A DNA stretch of 33,067 nt. Origin: DSUN01 sp035527715 (GTDB lineage Bacteria > Planctomycetota > PUPC01 > DSUN01). The notes under the pieces are model-generated. The model saw nothing but the letters and a program-made list of their open reading frames with translations. It was not told where the DNA came from and made no database searches. A program made the translations under genes and the position numbers. This document shows positions 28,779-33,067 of this stretch, piece after piece (positions within the stretch are counted from its first letter, which is position 1; each line of letters opens with the position of its first letter). The DNA is taken from positions 1 through 33,067 of the forward strand of contig DATKZY010000079.1 in NCBI GenBank assembly GCA_035527715.1, written 5' to 3'.

Positions 28779-29702
28779 TCAACCTGGGGTGATGGTCGCT
28801 CCGGTTGCCGTGATGCTGATCCACCACTTGCCCATAGACTTGCCGTTGCCGTTCGGGTGGTCGTTGTAGAGGTGGACGCTCATGGCTCCACCCTGGAGGA
28901 CCTCAATCGTGTAGCAGGTGCCGTTCTGGACGGGATAGGGCTGGTCGTCGAGGGTGAGGCTGTTCTGGTTGCCGTTGCCCTTCGGGCGGAAGCGGACCCA
29001 GGTGGCGGGGCCGATGTACTCGAGATCGCCGCCCGAGGCGTGCAGGTCGTCGCGGGTGATGGTGGAGCCATCGGGCTTGCGAAGCTCGAACTCGTAGTCG
29101 GAGTTGTTGCTGGGGTTGATGTTGACTTCGCCGCTGACGCGGTTGCCTGGCGGGGGCTCGGGGTCTGGCTCTGGCTCGGGTTCGGGGGCCTGGCCGCTTG
29201 GGGGCGGCGCATCGGTCAGCATGGCCAGGACAGCGGGGAGGTTCGAGGGGTCGAAGGCCAGGTCGTCGCACCGGTCAATGCGGCTGCCCGTGTAGAGGAT
29301 GACGGCGGTGTGGCCGTTGTCGGACACCATGGCGGTGAGGTAGGTGTTCGGGCTGTCGAGCTCTTCGAGGCTCGGAGCGCGGTAGAGGGCGTTGACGGTG
29401 TCGCCCGGCCTTTGCTCGTCGACAAGGGGGTTGGCAACGACGCGGCTGTCGGCGCCCACGGCGCCGAGGGCCGCGAGGAGGTCGCTGCCCTGTGGGGGAT
29501 ACTGGCCGAACTTGCGGAAGTAGAGCTCGAGGTAGGTTCCGACCTGTCTGAGGTTGCTCTGGGCCGTGGCCACACGGGCCGACAGCCGAGCCCCCTTGTA
29601 GACCGATGCTCCCAGGGTGAACAAGACGGCGAGAGCGCCCATCGCGGCGGACACCTCGATCGCAGTGAAGCCGCGCCTTTGCAGGGGATTCCACGTACGC
29701 AT
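28779..29702 (-). CDS. Type II secretion/type IV pilin-like pseudopilin with C-terminal beta domain
   Basis: ATG 29702 has AGGAG nine bases upstream. ATG 29708, six bases earlier, gives two extra residues and a short spacing. In the 309-residue numbering the prepilin signal is RRG|FTAIEVS with the cleavage Gly at 13 and mature Glu5 at 18, followed by a hydrophobic helix (19-36). The globular part (45-165) resembles GspG/GspH-like pseudopilins. A Pro/Glu-rich linker (168-188) then joins an extra beta-type domain (190-309) with VSGEVNINPSNNSDYEF and GGAMSVHLYNDH. It would be processed by a PilD peptidase and lie in the inner membrane and pseudopilus. No other secretion genes are adjacent, so it may be a substrate-specific minor pseudopilin. 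Confidence 0.8.
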   Translation of the reverse strand: MRTWNPLQRRGFTAIEVSAAMGALAVLFTLGASVYKGARLSARVATAQSNLRQVGTYLELYFRKFGQYPPQGSDLLAALGAVGADSRVVANPLVDEQRPGDTVNALYRAPSLEELDSPNTYLTAMVSDNGHTAVILYTGSRIDRCDDLAFDPSNLPAVLAMLTDAPPPSGQAPEPEPEPDPEPPPGNRVSGEVNINPSNNSDYEFELRKPDGSTITRDDLHASGGDLEYIGPATWVRFRPKGNGNQNSLTLDDQPYPVQNGTCYTIEVLQGGAMSVHLYNDHPNGNGKSMGKWWISITATGATITPG

Positions 29703-29895
29703 GGCCATTGTCTCCTAACCGAGCGGTGACTCTGGCCGGATGGCGTCGCGGTGCGATTGGTAATGAGAGCAAGTCACATGCCGCTGGCGGGCAGAGAAAC
29801 CGCAACCGAGGGCACCGCGTGGCCGTTAGTCGTTGGCGCGGCAGGAGGTAGGGCTTTCGAGAGGGGGACGACAGCGGTTCAATCGGCCCAAGACG

Positions 29896-29916
29896 GGACA
29901 GCCGCCTGTGCTGTCC
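29896..29916 (-). terminator. Candidate terminator after gltX
   Basis: A seven-base stem GGACAGC/GCTGTCC with a seven-base loop lies about 43 bases after the gltX stop. It is adjacent to a second small hairpin (GGCCC/GGGCC, near 29918-29936). There is no strong U-run. Confidence 0.4.
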
Positions 29917-29958
29917 TGGCCCTGCAATGCGGGGCCAAGCAAGCGGGGACGGGTGTGC

Positions 29959-31407
29959 TCAGGCCTGGCGCATCAGGTCGGCGGCGCGGCGGAGGCGGTC
30001 GAGGCTCCGCTGGCGGCCGAGGACGGCCATGCAGTCGAACAGCGGCGGCGAGGCAGTGCGGCCGGTGACGGCGACGCGGAGGGTCATGAAGGCATTGCCG
30101 AGTTTCCAGTTGCGGCTCTCGCAGAGCGCCTTGCCAACGGCTTCGAGGGCCGAAGGCGTCCAATCGCTCGGCTCGGCGAGTGCCGCGGCAGCGGCGTCGA
30201 GCACGGCCAGGGCGTCCTCGCGGCTCGCCTTCTTGGGCACGAGGAGGGCCGGGTCGTAGGCGAGTGGCTCGGCGAAGAAGAAATCTGTCCAGGGGTCGAA
30301 GTCGGTGAACTTCTTGATGCGCTCTTGGATGAGCGGCACGATGGCGCGAAGATAGGCGGGGTCGGCGGCCGCGGCGCGGGCGTTCACCGCCGCCAGGCGC
30401 TCGGCCAAGGCGTCCACGCTCAGGTTGCGGATGTAGACGCCGTTGAGCCATTCGAGCTTCGCCAGGTCGAACACCGGGCCGCCCGTCTTCACGCGGTTCC
30501 ACGAGAATGCCTCGATCATCTCGGCCATTGTGAAGACCTCGCGCTCGTCGGGCATCGAGAAGCCCATGAGGCCGAGGAAGTTCAGGAGCGCCTCGGGCAG
30601 GTAGCCCTCGGCCCGGTACCAGTCGAGCGACGTCGGGTTCTTGCGCTTCGAGATCTTGCTGCGGTCGGCGTTGCGCAGGAGCGGCATGTGGATGAAGACG
30701 GGCATCTCCCAGCCGAACGCCTGGTAGAGGAGCACGTGCTTGGGCGTCGAGGTGATCCATTCCTCGGCGCGGCACACGTGGGTGATGCGCATCAGATGGT
30801 CATCCACCACGTTGGCTAGGTGATAGGTGGGGAAGCCGTCGCTCTTCAGGAGCACCTGGTCGTCAATCGTGGAGTTCTGGAAGGTGATGGTGCCGCGGAG
30901 GCGGTCGTCGTAGGCGGTCTGGCCGTCGGGGATCTTGAGTCGGACCACGTGGCGCTCGCCCGCGGCGGCTCGGCGCTCGGCCTCGCCCTCGGGCAGCGAG
31001 AGGCAGAGGCGGTCGTAGCGGGGGTCGAGCTTGCGGGCGCGCTGCTCCTGGCGCAGGGCGTCGAGCCGCTCGGCCGTGCAGAAGCAGCGGTAGGCGGCGC
31101 CGCTGTTGAGCAGGAGTTGGGCGTGCTCGCGATAGATGCCGCTGCGTTCCGACTGGCGGTAGGGGCCGAAAGGGCCGCCGACGTCGGGGCCTTCGTCGTA
31201 GTCGAGGCCGAGCCAGCGCAGTGCAGCGAAGATGGCCTGCTCGGATTCGGGCGTCGAGCGCGCGCGGTCGGTGTCCTCGATGCGCAGGACGAACTTGCCG
31301 CCCTGTTGCCGCGCGAAACAGCGGTTGAACAGGGCGATATACGCGGTGCCCACGTGGGGGTCGCCGGTCGGGCTGGGCGCGACGCGGACGCGGACTTGGC
31401 TGGCCAT
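29959..31407 (-). CDS. gltX: Glutamate-tRNA ligase
   Basis: The protein has 482 residues, and AGGAG lies a few bases before the ATG. It charges tRNA-Glu with glutamate. The class I signatures are present: the HIGH-type motif PSPTGDPHVGTAYIALFN (residues 11-28), the RIEDTDRAR segment, RAEEWITSTPKHVLLYQAFGWE, and the KMSKS-type KISKRKN. The helical anticodon-binding region follows and ends with FDCMAVLGRQRSLDRLRRAADLM. Whether it discriminates Glu from Gln tRNAs cannot be told from sequence alone. The stop of the unidentified upstream gene is 24 bases before its start, so cotranscription is likely. tRNA-Glu lies about 10 kb away. Confidence 0.96.
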   Translation of the reverse strand: MASQVRVRVAPSPTGDPHVGTAYIALFNRCFARQQGGKFVLRIEDTDRARSTPESEQAIFAALRWLGLDYDEGPDVGGPFGPYRQSERSGIYREHAQLLLNSGAAYRCFCTAERLDALRQEQRARKLDPRYDRLCLSLPEGEAERRAAAGERHVVRLKIPDGQTAYDDRLRGTITFQNSTIDDQVLLKSDGFPTYHLANVVDDHLMRITHVCRAEEWITSTPKHVLLYQAFGWEMPVFIHMPLLRNADRSKISKRKNPTSLDWYRAEGYLPEALLNFLGLMGFSMPDEREVFTMAEMIEAFSWNRVKTGGPVFDLAKLEWLNGVYIRNLSVDALAERLAAVNARAAAADPAYLRAIVPLIQERIKKFTDFDPWTDFFFAEPLAYDPALLVPKKASREDALAVLDAAAAALAEPSDWTPSALEAVGKALCESRNWKLGNAFMTLRVAVTGRTASPPLFDCMAVLGRQRSLDRLRRAADLMRQA

Positions 31408-31431
31408 AGGACTCCTCGAAGCGGCCGGCGG

Positions 31432-33067
31432 TCACCAGTCCTTGTCATCTTCCTTCGGCTGGGGCTGGACCTTTTGGGTGCTCTCGACCTCGTTCACGTC
31501 TTCGAGCACTACGTCGTTCCCCTTTCCCGACGTGAGGCGCGGGCTGCCGGGGAAGGGCGGGGCCTGCTGCTCCTGCTGGCCACCCCCTTCGTCGTCGCCG
31601 CCGAGGCCCAGGGCCTTCATTGGGTCCTCGACTGCGTCGGGCAGATCCAAGCTGACGCCGGCGGAGCCCATGGCCTTCTTGGCATCCTCCGCAGCGCCCT
31701 TGACGGCGTTGGCGCCATCCTCAATGGCGCCCATGACCGCGTCGTCGGCCGACTGAATGGCGTTCTCGATGCCCCCCTTGACGGAGCCGAAGATGGACTT
31801 CACGGGCGAGAGCGCCCCGGCCAACGGCCCGCCGATCCGGCCGAACACTTCCTCCACCAGGATGTCCCAGACGGGGAAGAAGGTGTTGCGGAAGAGGAGG
31901 GTGTAGAACCAGGGCAGCCGGCCGAGGAAGACTTCCATGGTGAGGGACTTGTTCTTCAGGGCGTCCTTCCGCGCCGATTCGAGCTTGTCGGCCAGGTCCT
32001 TGGCCGCGATGACGACGATGAACTCGATCTTCTCGCCGATGGCGGAGTCGAGGAGGCCGACTATCTTGTCGGTGACCTGCTTGCCCGTGACGTCGCCGAT
32101 GCCGCTGATGCCCACGAGCTTGGTGTCGGGCTGGAGGAAGCTGAGGCCCGAGAGCTCGGCCACGAGGCCGACCAGCTTCTCGATCAGGTAGACCCTGCCG
32201 GCGGCCACGATGAGGCCCTGGTCGATCGGCTTCTGGCCCTTGTCGAGGAGGATCGTGCGGTAGATGGCCTGGAGCATCCCGCCGCCGGTCGAGGCGATCT
32301 CGCCCATGACGTCTTCCAGGAACTCCGGCGGCGAGGACCAGCCCGAGACGACCCGGAACGCCTGGAGCACCCCCTCCTGTGCCTCGCCCAGGGCGCCGAA
32401 TGCCTCGCCGAGAGCGTCCTCTCCGGCCATCGGCTCGCCCGTCTCGATTCCCAGGAGGTCCTGGACCTTTCGGCGGGCCTCTTCGATCCGGTCCCGGACC
32501 GTCTGGATGGCCTTGTTGACCTTCTGGATGGCTTCCTCGACGACGTTGTCGGGGGCCTCCTCGGGCTGCTCGGCGGCCACCGCGTCGTCGGACGCGCGGC
32601 GGAACCAGACGGGGAAGACGCGGGTGAAGCGCCCCTCGATGGCGCGCAGGGTCATGTCGTGGCAGGCCTTGGCGATGGCGGGCTCCGCCTTCTCGCGCAC
32701 GAGGAAGTACATGGCCGCGTAGATGTCGAAGGCCATGAAGAGGTAGCCGGTGACCTGCTGCATGACGCCGCCGACGCCGGGGATGCTGGCGAGGGGGCCG
32801 GCGTCGCCGGGCTTGAGGTAGCCGGAGGCGAGCTTGGCGGCGACCTCGCGGTAGTCGCAGCGGTACTGGCGGAGGTCCTTGCCCGCCTTGTGGAGGTCCT
32901 TGTAGGCGATGGGCGACTTGTTGGCCAGGGAGCCGGCCGTCGAAATGTCGGCCAGGACGGCGTCGAGCGGGGCCGCGGGGCCGCCGCCTCCGCCCCCGCC
33001 GCCCAGGAGGGCGCCGGCCGCGCCCGCGCGGCCGCCGCCGACGGCCTGGCCGACGGTGCCCGCCGCG
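31432..33067 (-). CDS. Unidentified Gly-rich/amphipathic protein, partial (N-terminus outside window)
   Basis: The frame continues past the ATG at 32763 to the window edge without a stop, with protein-like sequence (LDAVLADISTAGSLANKSPIAYKDLHKAGKDLRQYRCDYREV), so the true start is outside and 544 residues are visible. A Gly-rich run (LLGGGGGGGG) is near the beginning. A hydrophobic segment (TGYLFMAFDIYAAMYFLV) follows, then a long helix-rich middle with VNKAIQTVRDRIEEARRKVQDLL. A second aromatic/hydrophobic patch (LPWFYTLLFRNTFFPVWDILVEEVFG) precedes AGALSPVKSIFGSVKGGIENAIQSADDAVMGAIEDGANAVKGAAED, which suggests amphipathic helices. The last 60 residues are acidic and low-complexity. I do not recognise the family. 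A membrane-associated or secretion-related role is only a guess. Confidence 0.7.
   Translation of the reverse strand, partial: AAGTVGQAVGGGRAGAAGALLGGGGGGGGPAAPLDAVLADISTAGSLANKSPIAYKDLHKAGKDLRQYRCDYREVAAKLASGYLKPGDAGPLASIPGVGGVMQQVTGYLFMAFDIYAAMYFLVREKAEPAIAKACHDMTLRAIEGRFTRVFPVWFRRASDDAVAAEQPEEAPDNVVEEAIQKVNKAIQTVRDRIEEARRKVQDLLGIETGEPMAGEDALGEAFGALGEAQEGVLQAFRVVSGWSSPPEFLEDVMGEIASTGGGMLQAIYRTILLDKGQKPIDQGLIVAAGRVYLIEKLVGLVAELSGLSFLQPDTKLVGISGIGDVTGKQVTDKIVGLLDSAIGEKIEFIVVIAAKDLADKLESARKDALKNKSLTMEVFLGRLPWFYTLLFRNTFFPVWDILVEEVFGRIGGPLAGALSPVKSIFGSVKGGIENAIQSADDAVMGAIEDGANAVKGAAEDAKKAMGSAGVSLDLPDAVEDPMKALGLGGDDEGGGQQEQQAPPFPGSPRLTSGKGNDVVLEDVNEVESTQKVQPQPKEDDKDW

Overview
The window is a high-GC bacterial chromosome segment with ordinary bacterial housekeeping genes (rpsB-tsf-pyrH-frr, gltX, tRNA genes with encoded CCA). 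The surrounding genes point to the Planctomycetota or a nearby PVC-type lineage: large secreted DUF4838 and DUF4091 proteins, DNRLRE-type carbohydrate-binding modules, a lone type II pseudopilin, and a giant secreted protein with two copies of an Asp-rich calcium-binding (thrombospondin type 3-like) unit typical of planctomycete surface proteins. This assignment comes from family content, not from a phylogenetic marker search.

Left third (1-10054): a polysaccharide-degradation locus. Four secreted proteins lie in one direction on the minus strand (DUF4091/GH123-like with CBMs, DUF4838, GH30-like, and an FN3/beta-helix protein cut by the window edge). A fifth secreted protein is divergent. The shared intergenic region holds two promoters and two exact inverted copies of a 24-bp dyad that looks like a regulator operator. 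No transporter of the SusC/SusD type is visible.

Middle (10055-19062): glycerol kinase is translationally coupled to a glycyl-radical-enzyme activase that has no partner enzyme in view. Then come a small lipoprotein, a radical SAM protein with its own promoter, an NtrC-type sigma-54 activator, and on the opposite strand a MEDS-PAS histidine kinase/LuxR-type regulator pair. Palindromic repeats are common. One copy supplies the stop codon of a gene, another is translated in frame inside the activase, and a nested MITE-like element of about 277 bp sits between the convergent regulators.

Right-middle (19598-25212): tandem tRNA-Lys/tRNA-Glu one base apart, a SUKH (SMI1/KNR4) immunity-type gene, and directly upstream of it a 1550-residue secreted protein with a C-terminal HHxxP/DUF2380-like nuclease-type motif. 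The two genes are one base apart and form a candidate polymorphic toxin-immunity pair. I consider it the most interesting system in the window.

Right end (25723-33067): the frr-pyrH-tsf-rpsB translation operon with a strong promoter, a pseudopilin with an unusual beta domain, gltX, and an unidentified Gly-rich/amphipathic protein that runs off the window edge.
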